Source of the DNA: Hymenobacter sp. H14-R3 | Lineage (GTDB): Bacteria; Bacteroidota; Bacteroidia; Cytophagales; Hymenobacteraceae | DNA: 64,000 nt | NCBI RefSeq assembly: GCF_030063445.1 | Contig: NZ_JASITD010000012.1 | Span: forward strand, 104,962-168,961 | Direction: 5' to 3' | In this document: positions 38,434 through 46,715 of the stretch, in pieces | Position numbering within the stretch: the stretch's first letter is position 1 | How the letters are laid out: each line of letters opens with the position of its first letter | The notes under the pieces: generated by a model | Seen by the model: only the letters and a program-made list of their open reading frames with translations | Databases searched by the model: none | Told to the model about the DNA's origin: nothing | Position numbers and translations under genes: made by a program

Positions 38434-38485
38434 CTTAAAACAAGAAGTGCCCCGGCCGGTAGGTCGGGGCACTTCTTGTTTTAAG
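38434..38485. terminator. two-way terminator
   Basis: CTTAAAACAAGAAGTGCCCCG pairs perfectly, over 21 bp, with the right arm that ends TTGTTTTAAG, around a 10-nt loop. A-tract on the left and T-tract on the right let it end both the M61 gene and the convergent toxin remnant. Confidence 0.9.
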
Positions 38486-38486
38486 G

Positions 38487-38775
38487 CTACTTCTTATCGT
38501 AGTGAAAACGAGCTGATAAGAACTGTATCGTCTTGCCTGCCACGCGGTAAACAAGCCGGTGCTCCTGGAAGATGCGCCGCAACATGTAGCTGCGGCCCAA
38601 GTGCTTAAGTATTTCGGGCTTGCCGATGCCGCCGAGTGGGTCGCGGCTAGCCTGCTCCATCAGGGTGAGGGTTTTTGAGGGCCAGAGTTCGGTCGGTTTC
38701 AACTCAGTAGGTGAGGTCTTGCAGGTAGGGAGGTAGCAGTACAATCTCCCAGGCGGTAGGCGGCGGCTTACTCAT
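38487..38775 (-). pseudogene. YoeB-like toxin, degraded (nonsense and frameshift)
   Basis: From the ATG at 38775 the frame reads MSKPPPTAWEIVLLPPYLQD, then hits TGA at 38704-38706 where YoeB proteins have Trp (LTYW-VETDR). A further single-base insertion near the A5 run at 38672-38676 moves the rest (LTLMEQASRDPLGGIGKPE, RRIFQEHRLVYRVAG, FLSARFHYDKK) into another frame. The last part has the conserved EHRLVY and HY of the family, which cleaves mRNA at the ribosome. Length is 289 nt, one base over a multiple of three. The ATG overlaps the antitoxin stop. The toxin is probably inactive. Confidence 0.75.
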
Positions 38776-39028
38776 CACCGAGTCCTAGGCGCTGCTGCAA
38801 GTCTTCGACCGACGAAAAAATGGTGCCCTCACCACGCTCGGCGCGGTCCATTGCGTCGAAAAGGGCGCGGGCATTTGCGCGCGAACTGAAGAGATGCAGG
38901 GTTTCCTGCATGGCGCTCAAGTCGGCGGTGGGCAGCAAGGCCATTGTTGCGCGGCCGGTCCAAGCTATTTCAGCAGCCTTGCCGGTGCGGGCTACTTGTT
39001 CCCCCATAGTACCCAAATCGGGCTGCAT
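38768..39028 (-). CDS. Phd/YefM-type antitoxin of a toxin-antitoxin pair
   Basis: Protein of 86 aa that should bind and neutralise the YoeB-like toxin and repress its own promoter. The central part MALLPTADLSAMQETLHLFS with SSRANARALFDAMDRAERGEG is typical of YefM/Phd helix regions and toxin-binding tails. The reading frame extends upstream (VKQSTSFTP) without an ATG, so the start is uncertain; the ATG at 39028 or a lost upstream start are both possible. The stop overlaps the toxin start by eight bases, the usual arrangement. Confidence 0.75.
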   Translation of the reverse strand: MQPDLGTMGEQVARTGKAAEIAWTGRATMALLPTADLSAMQETLHLFSSRANARALFDAMDRAERGEGTIFSSVEDLQQRLGLGDE

Positions 39029-39264
39029 GGGGGTAAACGAGGTGCTTTGCTTAACCTAGAGATAAGAAGAGCAATTTGCCGGAAACAGCTACCGTGGTCC
39101 CTGCTTGCCGTGGGCGCGGCTCTTAGGTGTAATCTCCACCTCGAAGCCAGTACGAGTTGCGCTACGCTAAACTCGCGCCAGTGGCACTATAACGCAACTT
39201 CGCCCGCCAGCCGCCCCTAGAGGTACCCGGCGGGCGAACCGCATTCAAACCTAAAAACAACCGC

Positions 39265-41235
39265 TTACTTCACCCGCGTCAGCGCTACTTCGTGCACGGG
39301 GGCAATAACCAGGGGCACCTTCTCCATCTTCACCGAAGAGGTGTCGAGGCCGAAGTACTGGGCTTCGCCCGGGATGAACTGCTTGATGTAGAAGTAGGCC
39401 TGCATCACGAGCTTTTCGCGGGTGGGAAAGTCGTTTTCGACCGAGAGGTACTTCTCCAGCACCACGAAGCGGAAGTCGCCCACCACGTGCCGCTGGCTGA
39501 GCGAGGCATAGCGCGAGGTGATATCCACCTCCTTATTGCGCACTAGGTCTTCCACCACTTTGCGGAAAAACAGGTTGATGCGCTGTTGCACCCGGAAGCC
39601 CAGCCGGAAGTTGATGCGGAACACGTCGTCCTGCGCCAGCTCGGTCACGGTGTACTCCATGGTATAGGGCTCATCGGTGGTATCAACGTGGATAAACCAG
39701 TAGATATCAGCCCGCTTGGGGCGCTTTTGGAAGATGGAGTAGATGATTTTCTGCTCAATCTCGCTGGCGCGCTCGGCCGAGGTGAGGAACACCAGGTGCG
39801 TAGCGTACTTGCCGATAGACTCGTCGTTGCTGAGCTGCTTGAGGGGCTCAATGTAGGGCTCCATCTTCACGAAGTCAGTGAGGCGGCGCTTGATGTAGAA
39901 GGCCTTGAGCCACACGTACATCACGCTCATCAGGGCCGCGCCAATGGCCAGCGACACCCAGCCGCCGTGCGGAAACTTCACGAGGTTGGCGATGAGGAAG
40001 GAACCCTCAATAACGCCGTACACTGCCACAAACAGCACCACCAGCGGCAGGGCCACGCGCTTCACTTTACGCAGCCACACCGTTAGCAAAATGGTGGTCA
40101 TCAGCATGGTGAGCGTGATGGCCAGGCCGTAGGCCGCTTCCATATTGGAGCTTTCGCGGAAGTACAACACCACCCCAATGCAGCCGATGAGCAGCAGCCG
40201 GTTCATGCTGGGCACGAAGAGTTGGCCCTTCACGTCGGTGGGATAGTTGAGCTTCACCTTGGGCCACATGTTGAGGCGAATGGCCTCGGCCACCAGCGTA
40301 AACGAGCCCGTGATGAGCGCCTGCGAGGCGATAACGGCCGCTACCGTAGCCAGCCCGATGCCAAACAGCAGAAACCACGGCGGCATAAGGGCATAAAATG
40401 GGTTGGCCTGGTTGGCCAGCAGGCCCTTGCCCATCGTTTGGCCCTGGTGGCTGAGCAGCCACGCGCCTTGGCCCAAGTAATTGAGCAGCAGGGTAGTCTT
40501 GACAAACGTCCAGCTGATGCGGATGTTATTCTTACCGCAGTGACCCAAGTCGGAATACAAGGCCTCGGCCCCCGTGGTACACAAGAATACCGAGCCCAGC
40601 AGCCAGAAGCCGCTGGGGTATTTCACCAGCAGCTGGTAGGCGTAGTACGGGTTAATGGCCTTGAGAATGGCCGGGTTTTGCACTATCCACGCCGCGCCCA
40701 GCACGCCCAGCATCGTAAACCACAGAAACATAATCGGCCCGAAGGCTTTGCCAACTATCTGCGTACCAAAGCTTTGCAACAAGAACAAGCCCGTGATGAT
40801 ACCCACGATAATGGGTACCGTCGGAATGGTGGGGTAAATGGCCCGCAGACCCTCTACGGCCGATGCCACCGAAATAGGCGGCGTAATCACGCCATCGGCC
40901 AGCAGGGCCGACCCGCCGATGATGGCCACGGCCGAGAGCCAGGCCCCCCGCCGCCGCACCAGGGCGTAGAGTGAGAAGATGCCACCCTCGCCGTTGTTAT
41001 CGGCGTTGAGGGTGAGCAGCACGTACTTGATGGTGGTTTGGAGCGTAAGCGTCCAGATAACGCACGAAATGCCGCCGAGCACCAGTAGCGGGTCAATCAG
41101 GTCGGGCACCCGGCCGCTTTTCAGAATGGACGACATCACGTAGAGCGGCGATGTCCCGATATCGCCGTAGATAATGCCCAGCGCGATAAGCAGCCCGGCC
41201 CCGGAGATGGCAGTGTGCGAGTGTTTAGAACTCAT
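39265..41235 (-). CDS. kup: Kup-type potassium transporter
   Basis: Inner-membrane K+ uptake protein of 656 aa. The first about 430 residues form 12 hydrophobic helices; the start (SGAGLLIALGIIYGDIGTSP) and NADNNGEGGIFSLYALVRRR are signatures of the KUP/HAK/KT family, along with IIGGSALLADGVITPPISVA. A soluble C-terminal domain follows (LSNDESIGKYATHLVFLTSA, RADIYWFIHVDTTDEP). Kup proteins take up K+ with H+. The gene stands alone. Regulation is not visible. Confidence 0.95.
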   Translation of the reverse strand: MSSKHSHTAISGAGLLIALGIIYGDIGTSPLYVMSSILKSGRVPDLIDPLLVLGGISCVIWTLTLQTTIKYVLLTLNADNNGEGGIFSLYALVRRRGAWLSAVAIIGGSALLADGVITPPISVASAVEGLRAIYPTIPTVPIIVGIITGLFLLQSFGTQIVGKAFGPIMFLWFTMLGVLGAAWIVQNPAILKAINPYYAYQLLVKYPSGFWLLGSVFLCTTGAEALYSDLGHCGKNNIRISWTFVKTTLLLNYLGQGAWLLSHQGQTMGKGLLANQANPFYALMPPWFLLFGIGLATVAAVIASQALITGSFTLVAEAIRLNMWPKVKLNYPTDVKGQLFVPSMNRLLLIGCIGVVLYFRESSNMEAAYGLAITLTMLMTTILLTVWLRKVKRVALPLVVLFVAVYGVIEGSFLIANLVKFPHGGWVSLAIGAALMSVMYVWLKAFYIKRRLTDFVKMEPYIEPLKQLSNDESIGKYATHLVFLTSAERASEIEQKIIYSIFQKRPKRADIYWFIHVDTTDEPYTMEYTVTELAQDDVFRINFRLGFRVQQRINLFFRKVVEDLVRNKEVDITSRYASLSQRHVVGDFRFVVLEKYLSVENDFPTREKLVMQAYFYIKQFIPGEAQYFGLDTSSVKMEKVPLVIAPVHEVALTRVK

Positions 41236-41392
41236 TAGATAACAGGGTAATTACTGGGTCAGGTAGCGGCAAGTTGCAAAGAAACGGCCCGCACTGACAG
41301 CCAGCGGGCCACTTTTTCGGTCAAAATATAACAGTAGCTGAGCAAGGTGCTGGTGCTCAGCGCGGCCACCATTTTAAGGCTGCCCGCCCGCT

Positions 41393-42055
41393 TTACGCAA
41401 GCGAATCGGGAACGGCCGGGTTAAGGGCCGGAAGCGCTTCGGCTGCCTCAAGAGCCGCGGCGGCCTCGGCAGTACGTGCGGCCGCCAACGCGGCCAGCAG
41501 CGTGGCGGCTTCGACGGCGGCCTGGTCGTGGGCGTGGTCGATGCGGCGGTTGGTTTCGCTCACTAGGCGCCGCCAGAGGTCAGCGTCGCCGGGCAGGGCA
41601 AAGTGCGCCGCCTCCAGGCCCAGGCGCCATAGCCGCAGCCGGTTGGTGCCGCGGTGGCCGTAGAGCAGCATAAGGGCCGTAACCAGCAGGCCGGCCATGG
41701 TGGGCGCGGTGCGTAGCCAGTTATTCAGGAAAAAGATGAGCACGATAGCCAGCCCCAGGCCGCCCAGCAGGTACCACAGCAGCCAGCGCACCGGCTGCAC
41801 CTCGGCCCGCTCCAGCTCGCGCAGGCCAAACGTGCGGCCCAGCACCGTGAGCGAAGTCGCCGTGAGGGTCAGGCGGCCGTCGGGGCTTTGCAGGGTAGGC
41901 GCGGGGGGTGGGGGCGGTAGTACTGGTTCGGGTTCCGGCTCTGCCGCTGCCAAAACCGCCACCGGCGCGGGGGCGGCCGGTGGCGGGGTAGCGGGTAAAG
42001 CAGAAGCGGGGCCAGCGACTGGGCTACCGCCGGGCACGGCCGTGCTGCTGCGCAC
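41393..42055 (-). CDS. membrane protein of unknown function with Pro/Ala-rich N-terminus
   Basis: Protein of about 220 aa. No ATG is available; the GTG at 42055 is the first start codon after the FKBP stop, and the frame is the same as FKBP's. The first about 55 residues are Ala/Pro/Glu-rich (EPEPEPVLPPPPPAPT), then a short beta part (LTLTATSLTVLGRTFGLREL), two hydrophobic helices (WLLWYLLGGLGLAIVLIFFL and MAGLLVTALMLLY) and an Ala/Glu-rich C-terminal helix. The TVLGRTFGLREL and helix arrangement resembles DUF6232-type proteins, but I am not sure. Start codon is doubtful. Confidence 0.6.
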   Translation of the reverse strand: MRSSTAVPGGSPVAGPASALPATPPPAAPAPVAVLAAAEPEPEPVLPPPPPAPTLQSPDGRLTLTATSLTVLGRTFGLRELERAEVQPVRWLLWYLLGGLGLAIVLIFFLNNWLRTAPTMAGLLVTALMLLYGHRGTNRLRLWRLGLEAAHFALPGDADLWRRLVSETNRRIDHAHDQAAVEAATLLAALAAARTAEAAAALEAAEALPALNPAVPDSLA

Positions 42056-42124
42056 CCAAGTGGGCGCAGCCGCCGTAGCCGGGAGGGTGGTAGGCGCCGT
42101 CAGCGCCCTGGCCGACGCCTCGGC

Positions 42125-42763
42125 TCAGTTATTCACTTTCAGCAGCTCCACATCAAACACCAGGGCCGAGTCGGGGCCGATGTCGCGGCCCGCGCCGCGC
42201 TTGCCGTAGGCGAGGTCGGAGGGGATGTAGAGGCGGTACTTCGAGCCTTCGGGCATGAGCTGCAACGCTTCTGTCCAGCCGGCGATTACGCCGTTGACGG
42301 GGAACGTAGCGGGCTGGCCACGCTGGTAGCTGCTGTCAAACACGGTGCCGTTGATGAGGGTGCCGTGGTAGTGCGTGGTCACCGACGAACGCAGGGTAGG
42401 CTTGGCGCCGGTACCCTCGGTCAGCACTTCGTACTGGAGGCCGCTGGGCAGGGTGGTGATGCCCGGCTTGTTCTTGTTTTCGGCGAGGAATGCTTCGCCT
42501 TCGGCTTTGTTGTTCATCGAGTTAGGGTTGGGGGTTTCGTCGTTGTCCTGGTCGTCTTCGCCGCCGCCGAGCTGCTCTTGCAGCTGCTGCATGGCGGTTT
42601 GCATCTGCTCCTGGGTGAGGCGGCTGGGCTGGCCCGACAGGCCTTCCTTGAGGGCGGCGGCCAGGGTGTCAATGTCCAGCTCCAGGCCCTGCTGGGCGAA
42701 GTTGCGGGCCAGGTCGCGGCCAATGATGTAGCTGACCTGCTGCTGATTGGTGTCGAGGGTCAC
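42125..42763 (-). CDS. FKBP-type peptidyl-prolyl isomerase
   Basis: Isomerase of 212 aa. The N-terminal helical part (QQVSYIIGRDLARNFAQQGL, then LDIDTLAAALKEGLSGQPSR) is the dimerisation domain of FklB/FkpA-type proteins; an acidic linker with QDNDETPNPNS follows. The FKBP domain begins with EAFLAENKNKPGITTLPSGL and includes THYHGTLINGTVFDSS, VIAGWTEALQLMPEGSKY and YIPSDLAYGKRGAG. It has no signal peptide, so a cytoplasmic role in protein folding is likely. Its TGA stop leads in the same frame into the next ORF. Confidence 0.94.
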   Translation of the reverse strand: MTLDTNQQQVSYIIGRDLARNFAQQGLELDIDTLAAALKEGLSGQPSRLTQEQMQTAMQQLQEQLGGGEDDQDNDETPNPNSMNNKAEGEAFLAENKNKPGITTLPSGLQYEVLTEGTGAKPTLRSSVTTHYHGTLINGTVFDSSYQRGQPATFPVNGVIAGWTEALQLMPEGSKYRLYIPSDLAYGKRGAGRDIGPDSALVFDVELLKVNN

Positions 42764-42868
42764 GGGAAAAATGAGGATAAGGTAGCCGGCCCGTCGGGGC
42801 CGGCCCAGCGTGAAAAATGGGGTAACCAGGCCGCAAAGGTCGGCACTGGTGCTGGCTTCTTACGCAAA

Positions 42869-42892
42869 AAGCCCCGCCAAGGGCGGGGCTTC
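42869..42892 (-). terminator. GC-rich terminator of the small gene at 42923
   Basis: AAGCCCCGCC and GGCGGGGCTT pair around a three-base loop. On the minus strand the right arm is followed by TTTTTGCG, so it ends the minus-strand small gene. It lies 30 bp after that gene's stop. Confidence 0.85.
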
Positions 42893-42922
42893 AATACGCA
42901 ATAGGGTGGGAAGCCTGGGCGG

Positions 42923-43057
42923 TTAGAGGTAGTATTGGGCGTCTTCGCCGTGCAGGTGAAAGGTCAGGTTGAGGGAGGCCAGCCGCGCACTCAGGTAGCG
43001 AAGCGAGCCCAGGCCGCCGATAATCAGCAGGGAAGAAAGAGCAGTGGTCTTTTTCAT
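42923..43057 (-). CDS. very small membrane protein (44 aa)
   Basis: ORF beginning MKKTTALSSLLIIGGLGSLR, with a hydrophobic segment and a polar tail (FHLHGEDAQYYL). A lysine start and hydrophobic run resemble a signal anchor. The ATG at 43057 is chosen over a longer frame that begins without such a start. A terminator follows directly, supporting a true gene. Function unknown. Confidence 0.55.
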   Translation of the reverse strand: MKKTTALSSLLIIGGLGSLRYLSARLASLNLTFHLHGEDAQYYL

Positions 43058-43163
43058 GAGAGCTGGAAATGAAGTGGTTGTAACGCAGTACAAAGATACG
43101 ACAAAGCTGGGCAATATGTTAGGCATGCCGAGTAGTTTGACTCGTTTACCTGGCAGTTATACG

Positions 43164-43730
43164 TTACTTTGCGGCTAGCTCCGTCGCGTTATCCCGCATT
43201 TGAGTGAGGTGGCGGCGGGCGTGCTGGGCAAGAAAGTAAACGTACTCGTACACATTGAGCTTGCCCAGGCCATTAACTGACATAGTAGTCTGATAAAGAA
43301 GGCCTTCGCCGTGCGCCAGCCGGTCCAGGCAGCCATCGAGTTGTGCCAGCTGGTTGTGCAGCTGCTGCCGCACCACTGGTTGCGGCCGAGGGTAAGCGCG
43401 GGGCTCCATATGCCCGGGCCGCTGCCACGGAAACGCGTGGAGCGTGCCAATGGCGGCCAGTTTCTCGCGCTCAAAATGATACTGAGCCACTTCGGCTTGC
43501 AAATCCAGCTTGTGCAAATTGGCAAGCGCTTTGGCAGTGCCTTTCTCAATGAGTATGAGTAGGTAATGATTGGTGAGCCCGATGTGATTTAACACCTCCT
43601 CGATGGTCCACCCCTGGTCGTCGGGTACGTACGCCCGCAGAGTATTCGGCTGGTCGAACCAGGCATCTACCAGCGCAAACGTATCATGCAGCTCGGCCTT
43701 GATTTCGGTGACGAGTAGAGAAATTTCCAT
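43164..43730 (-). CDS. DinB family protein
   Basis: Protein of 188 aa of the DinB four-helix bundle type. It has IEEVLNHIGLTNHYLLILIE with the first metal His, and the final metal ligands in YFLAQHARRHLTQM. Members often carry a divalent metal and are thiol-handling or stress proteins of unclear function. It is cytoplasmic. The start of the gene is six bases after the stop of the SnoaL-like gene (43737) on the same strand, so both are probably cotranscribed. Confidence 0.88.
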   Translation of the reverse strand: MEISLLVTEIKAELHDTFALVDAWFDQPNTLRAYVPDDQGWTIEEVLNHIGLTNHYLLILIEKGTAKALANLHKLDLQAEVAQYHFEREKLAAIGTLHAFPWQRPGHMEPRAYPRPQPVVRQQLHNQLAQLDGCLDRLAHGEGLLYQTTMSVNGLGKLNVYEYVYFLAQHARRHLTQMRDNATELAAK

Positions 43731-43736
43731 CGGAGA

Positions 43737-44159
43737 TTAGGAGGAGCTCGTGTGGTCGGCCACAATCACCCACTGGCCGTTCAGCTTGCGAAAAATCAGT
43801 AGAAACTGGCCTTGCAAATCGCCGGTGGCCACGCCCGGCCGGGCCAGGTGCCAGTGGCCCACTACCTGCGCTACTTCGGTGCCCAGTGGGGTGATGCGCA
43901 GCTGGCTGAAGTCGAGCTGGCCCATTTGGGTGGCGTCGGCGTAGCTGCGCCGGTAGTTGTCGAGGGTGGGCTGCCAGCCGTAGGTGGGGCCTTTTTTGCC
44001 GATGAAAACGAGCGAGTCGGAGTGCCAGTAGCCGGCCATGAAGCCCGGAATATCGCCCCGGTTCCAGGCGGCCGTTTGGGTGGTGAGCACCTGGGCAATG
44101 GCCTGGCGCGGCGTGGGCGGCGCAGCCAGGGCCAAAGCAAGAAGCAGGGAATGTAGCAT
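43737..44159 (-). CDS. exported SnoaL-like / DUF4440 protein
   Basis: Protein of 140 aa with a short signal peptide (MLHSLLLALALAAPP). The rest fits the NTF2/SnoaL fold: ITQTAAWNRGDIPGFM-like helix, GYWHSDSLVFIGKKGPTYGW, LDNYRRSYADATQ, VGHWHLARPG and LLIFRKLNGQWVIVADHTS at the end, which is the DUF4440 closing strand. Such domains are often binding or enzyme-like without clear function. The exported copy should act in the periplasm. Confidence 0.85.
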   Translation of the reverse strand: MLHSLLLALALAAPPTPRQAIAQVLTTQTAAWNRGDIPGFMAGYWHSDSLVFIGKKGPTYGWQPTLDNYRRSYADATQMGQLDFSQLRITPLGTEVAQVVGHWHLARPGVATGDLQGQFLLIFRKLNGQWVIVADHTSSS

Positions 44160-44230
44160 AGGCGTTAGTTTGTGAGTAGGGCGAAAATGGACTCAACGCG
44201 CAAGCTAGCGTAATTCCCGGGCTGTGGTAC

Positions 44231-44348
44231 GTGCTCCGGTCCGCCGGCGAAGCCGGCCGACCGGTTGACGGGTGCGCCGCTTGCCCAGTCGTGCCGCCCT
44301 CGTTCAGGCGTCAGCCGGTCGGCCGGCTTCGCCGGCGGACCGAAGCAC
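44231..44348. repeat. long inverted repeat (hairpin family B)
   Basis: GTGCTCCGGTCCGCCGGCGA at 44231 pairs with the arm ending GGACCGAAGCAC at 44348; about 40 bp, including GAAGCCGGCCGACCGG. The centre is about 38 nt. It lies between the SnoaL-like gene start side and the MtgA gene stop. Confidence 0.85.
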
Positions 44349-44369
44349 GAGCAATTGCAGGGGCAGCCA

Positions 44370-45131
44370 TTACCGGTTCAATAAGGTCGCAACGTAGGCG
44401 GTGCCGCCCAGCGCCCGCATGTTGCGCAGCACGCGCAGCTGCTTGGCCCGCGCCTGCGGGCCCGGCTGGCCCGCCCGAAAGCGTAGTGGGTTGGGCAGCA
44501 CGCCGGCCAGCAGCGCGGCTTCGGGGGCACTGAGGCTGCGGGCCGGCTTATGGAAATAGCGCTGGCTGGCGGCCTCCACCCCAAAGGTGCAGTCGCCCAT
44601 CTCGGCCACGCTCAAATACATTTCCATGATGCGGCGCTTGCTCCAGAGCAGCTCAATGAGCACCGTGAAGTAGGCCTCGGCCCCCTTGCGGATATAGGAG
44701 CGGCCCTGCCAGAGAAACACGTTTTTGGCCACCTGCTGCGAAATGGTGGAGCCGCCGCGCACGGGCTTGCCATCGGCGCGGTGCCAGTTGTACTGGGCGG
44801 CTTTCCACATGCCATCCACGTCGAAGCCGTGGTGGAGTAGAAAGCGCTGGTCTTCAGCCGCCACCATGGCCAGCGGGATGCTGGGGGCCACCTCGTCGAG
44901 CGAGCAAAAATTGTAGCGCACGTGGCGCGGGTCGGCCTGAATGCCGGTGTAGCCCAGGCCCACGGGCGCGTGGGCGCGCCGGTCGAGCATGAGCCAGGTG
45001 GCCGGCGGCGCCAGCCAGCGGTACAGCAGCACCCAGGCCACGGTAACCAGAAACAGGGCCGCCACGGTCTGCACAGCCACGCGCAAAGCCGTGCGCCACG
45101 ACGGCAGAAGAGTTTGAATAGAGTGCGCCAT
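44370..45131 (-). CDS. mtgA: monofunctional biosynthetic peptidoglycan transglycosylase
   Basis: Inner-membrane glycosyltransferase of 253 aa that polymerises lipid II into glycan strands. An N-terminal anchor helix is TVAALFLVTVAWVLLYRWL. The GT51 motifs are complete: catalytic Glu93 in AAEDQRFLLHHGFD, GGSTISQQVAKN, VLIELLWSKRRIMEMYLSV and AASQRYFHKPARSLSAPEA. No transpeptidase domain is present, so it matches MtgA. It faces the periplasm. Confidence 0.95.
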   Translation of the reverse strand: MAHSIQTLLPSWRTALRVAVQTVAALFLVTVAWVLLYRWLAPPATWLMLDRRAHAPVGLGYTGIQADPRHVRYNFCSLDEVAPSIPLAMVAAEDQRFLLHHGFDVDGMWKAAQYNWHRADGKPVRGGSTISQQVAKNVFLWQGRSYIRKGAEAYFTVLIELLWSKRRIMEMYLSVAEMGDCTFGVEAASQRYFHKPARSLSAPEAALLAGVLPNPLRFRAGQPGPQARAKQLRVLRNMRALGGTAYVATLLNR

Positions 45132-45175
45132 AGATTGGAATTTTGGATTTGGAACGAGGAATTTAGAAAGGGGAA

Positions 45176-46384
45176 TTACTCGGTTGATAATTCTTCGCTC
45201 TTCATTCTAGCTCCCTGCTTTTTCATTTCCAATTCTAACTGCTTCATTCTCAACTCCTCATTCTGAACACTGGCCAGGCCTTCGGCCGTGATGAGGCCGT
45301 GCGCAGCCGCGTGGGTGGCGGCGGCCAGGTAATCGGGCACTAGCAGCAGCTCCACGCCCGTGTCGCGGCACAGGGCGGCGGCTATGGGAGCTACGCGGGC
45401 GGCGCGGGTCGGCACCCCCACATCGCGGATGTACACTACCCGGATGCGGCCGGGGTGCGTGCGTACCACTTCGGCATAAATATCAGGGTCTTGCTGGCCG
45501 CTATCACCAAGCAGGATGAAGGTAAGGTCCGGATACGTGTCAAGTATCTGGTTGATTTCCTTGAGTTTATGGCCGTGGTGGGGCGAGGCCGCCGTGGGCT
45601 TGCCCTCCGAGCCGGGCGTGCGGCCGAGCAGGGTTTCGCGCAGCAGCAAGGGGCCGGGGGGCACGCCTTGCAGGCGCAAAAAGTCGTCGAGCACATCGTA
45701 CAGGTTCCAGGGCGAGGAGCTGACGTAGAAGAACGGGTTGTCGGGCCGGCCGCTGAGCCCGCGCAGCAGCGCCTGGTAAAAGGCGGCTACGCCGCTCAGC
45801 GTTTCGTGCGAGTAGGCGTTGCGCAGCAGCACCGTGCGCAGCATGCGCAGCAGGTGGGTGGCCTTGGTGACGATAACGGTATCGTCGAGGTCGGAAATCA
45901 CCCCAAACTCGGCCGTGGGCGGCGGAATGAGCACCTGCGCCGTACCCGTTACCTGGCCCAGCAGCCCCCGAAAGCGTAGCGGCAGCTTGGCAAGCCGCAC
46001 CGGCACCGGATACCAGAGGTACTCGACCGGGGCGGGCAGGGCGGGTGGGTCGAGGCGCAGGGTAAAGTAGCCGGTGGGGCCCGTAGTCACGGGCAGGTCG
46101 AGGTGCTGAGGAAGGGAGATAACTACCTCAGCCCCCGGTATTTCGCGGCTATTAAAGCGCCGGTACATGGCCTGAAAATTGCGCCACGGCGAGTCGGCAT
46201 CGGTTTGGGGCGTGAGGCCACGGTCGGCCAGCAGGCGGCCCTTCACATAAAAGCGGTGCGCCGTGCCGTAGCTGCGATACACATCGAGGTGCAGCGGGCG
46301 TAGGCGGCCCAGCCGCGCCGTCGTGCGCGTGATGGTCGCATCGACCCACTCCCAGCCGTCGGCCAACCCTTGCGCAATGTCCAT
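45176..46384 (-). CDS. App1-type phosphatase domain protein (HAD fold)
   Basis: Protein of 402 aa of the App1/DUF2183 family, named for yeast phosphatidate phosphatase. The N-terminal half is a beta domain (LDVYRSYGTAHRFYVKGRLL). The catalytic part begins with the Asp motif DLDDT (165-169) in EFGVISDLDDTVIVT, followed by FYVSSSPWNLYDVLDDFL and TFILLGDSGQQDPDIYAEV, as in HAD phosphatases. The last about 28 residues (NEELRMKQLELEMKKQGA) are read from an AT-rich simple repeat and are probably not conserved. No signal peptide is seen. The substrate is likely a phospholipid or related phosphate ester. Confidence 0.88.
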   Translation of the reverse strand: MDIAQGLADGWEWVDATITRTTARLGRLRPLHLDVYRSYGTAHRFYVKGRLLADRGLTPQTDADSPWRNFQAMYRRFNSREIPGAEVVISLPQHLDLPVTTGPTGYFTLRLDPPALPAPVEYLWYPVPVRLAKLPLRFRGLLGQVTGTAQVLIPPPTAEFGVISDLDDTVIVTKATHLLRMLRTVLLRNAYSHETLSGVAAFYQALLRGLSGRPDNPFFYVSSSPWNLYDVLDDFLRLQGVPPGPLLLRETLLGRTPGSEGKPTAASPHHGHKLKEINQILDTYPDLTFILLGDSGQQDPDIYAEVVRTHPGRIRVVYIRDVGVPTRAARVAPIAAALCRDTGVELLLVPDYLAAATHAAAHGLITAEGLASVQNEELRMKQLELEMKKQGARMKSEELSTE

Positions 46385-46504
46385 TTGACAAACCTACGGC
46401 GGGCCAAGTGTTCGGGCGCGCGGCGCTACCAGTGCCGCCGCCCCAGGCCCTTCCGCACCGATTGCCACGATTTGCGGAAAATTCCTTGGGGTCAGGCCAG
46501 TTGC

Positions 46505-46617
46505 GCCAGTCCGCCGGCGCAGCTGGCCGACCGGTTGACGTGTGCGCCACGTGGCCAGTCGTACGGGTATTGTTCACGCGTCAACCGGTTGGCCGGCTTC
46601 GCCGGCCGGCCGGCGCG
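46505..46617. repeat. long inverted repeat (hairpin family B)
   Basis: CGCCAGTCCGCCGGCGCAGC from 46505 pairs with the arm ending CCGGCG at 46617; with GGCCGACCGGTTGACG in one arm and CGTCAACCGGTTGGCC in the other. It lies in the 330-bp gap between the divergent App1-like and topoisomerase genes, upstream of both. Confidence 0.8.
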
Positions 46618-46715
46618 CACCGCTACTTGCGCAAGCCTACCGTGGAGGTAAGGGAAGAAGCACATCGCCCTTCTCCCCAAAACTGCGTAGAAGCTGCTTC
46701 TAAGCCACTCTTCCC
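46618..46715. other. topoisomerase upstream region
   Basis: About 100 bp that must hold the promoter of the topoisomerase IB gene. No clear promoter sequence can be assigned. No ORF of note is present. Confidence 0.35.
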
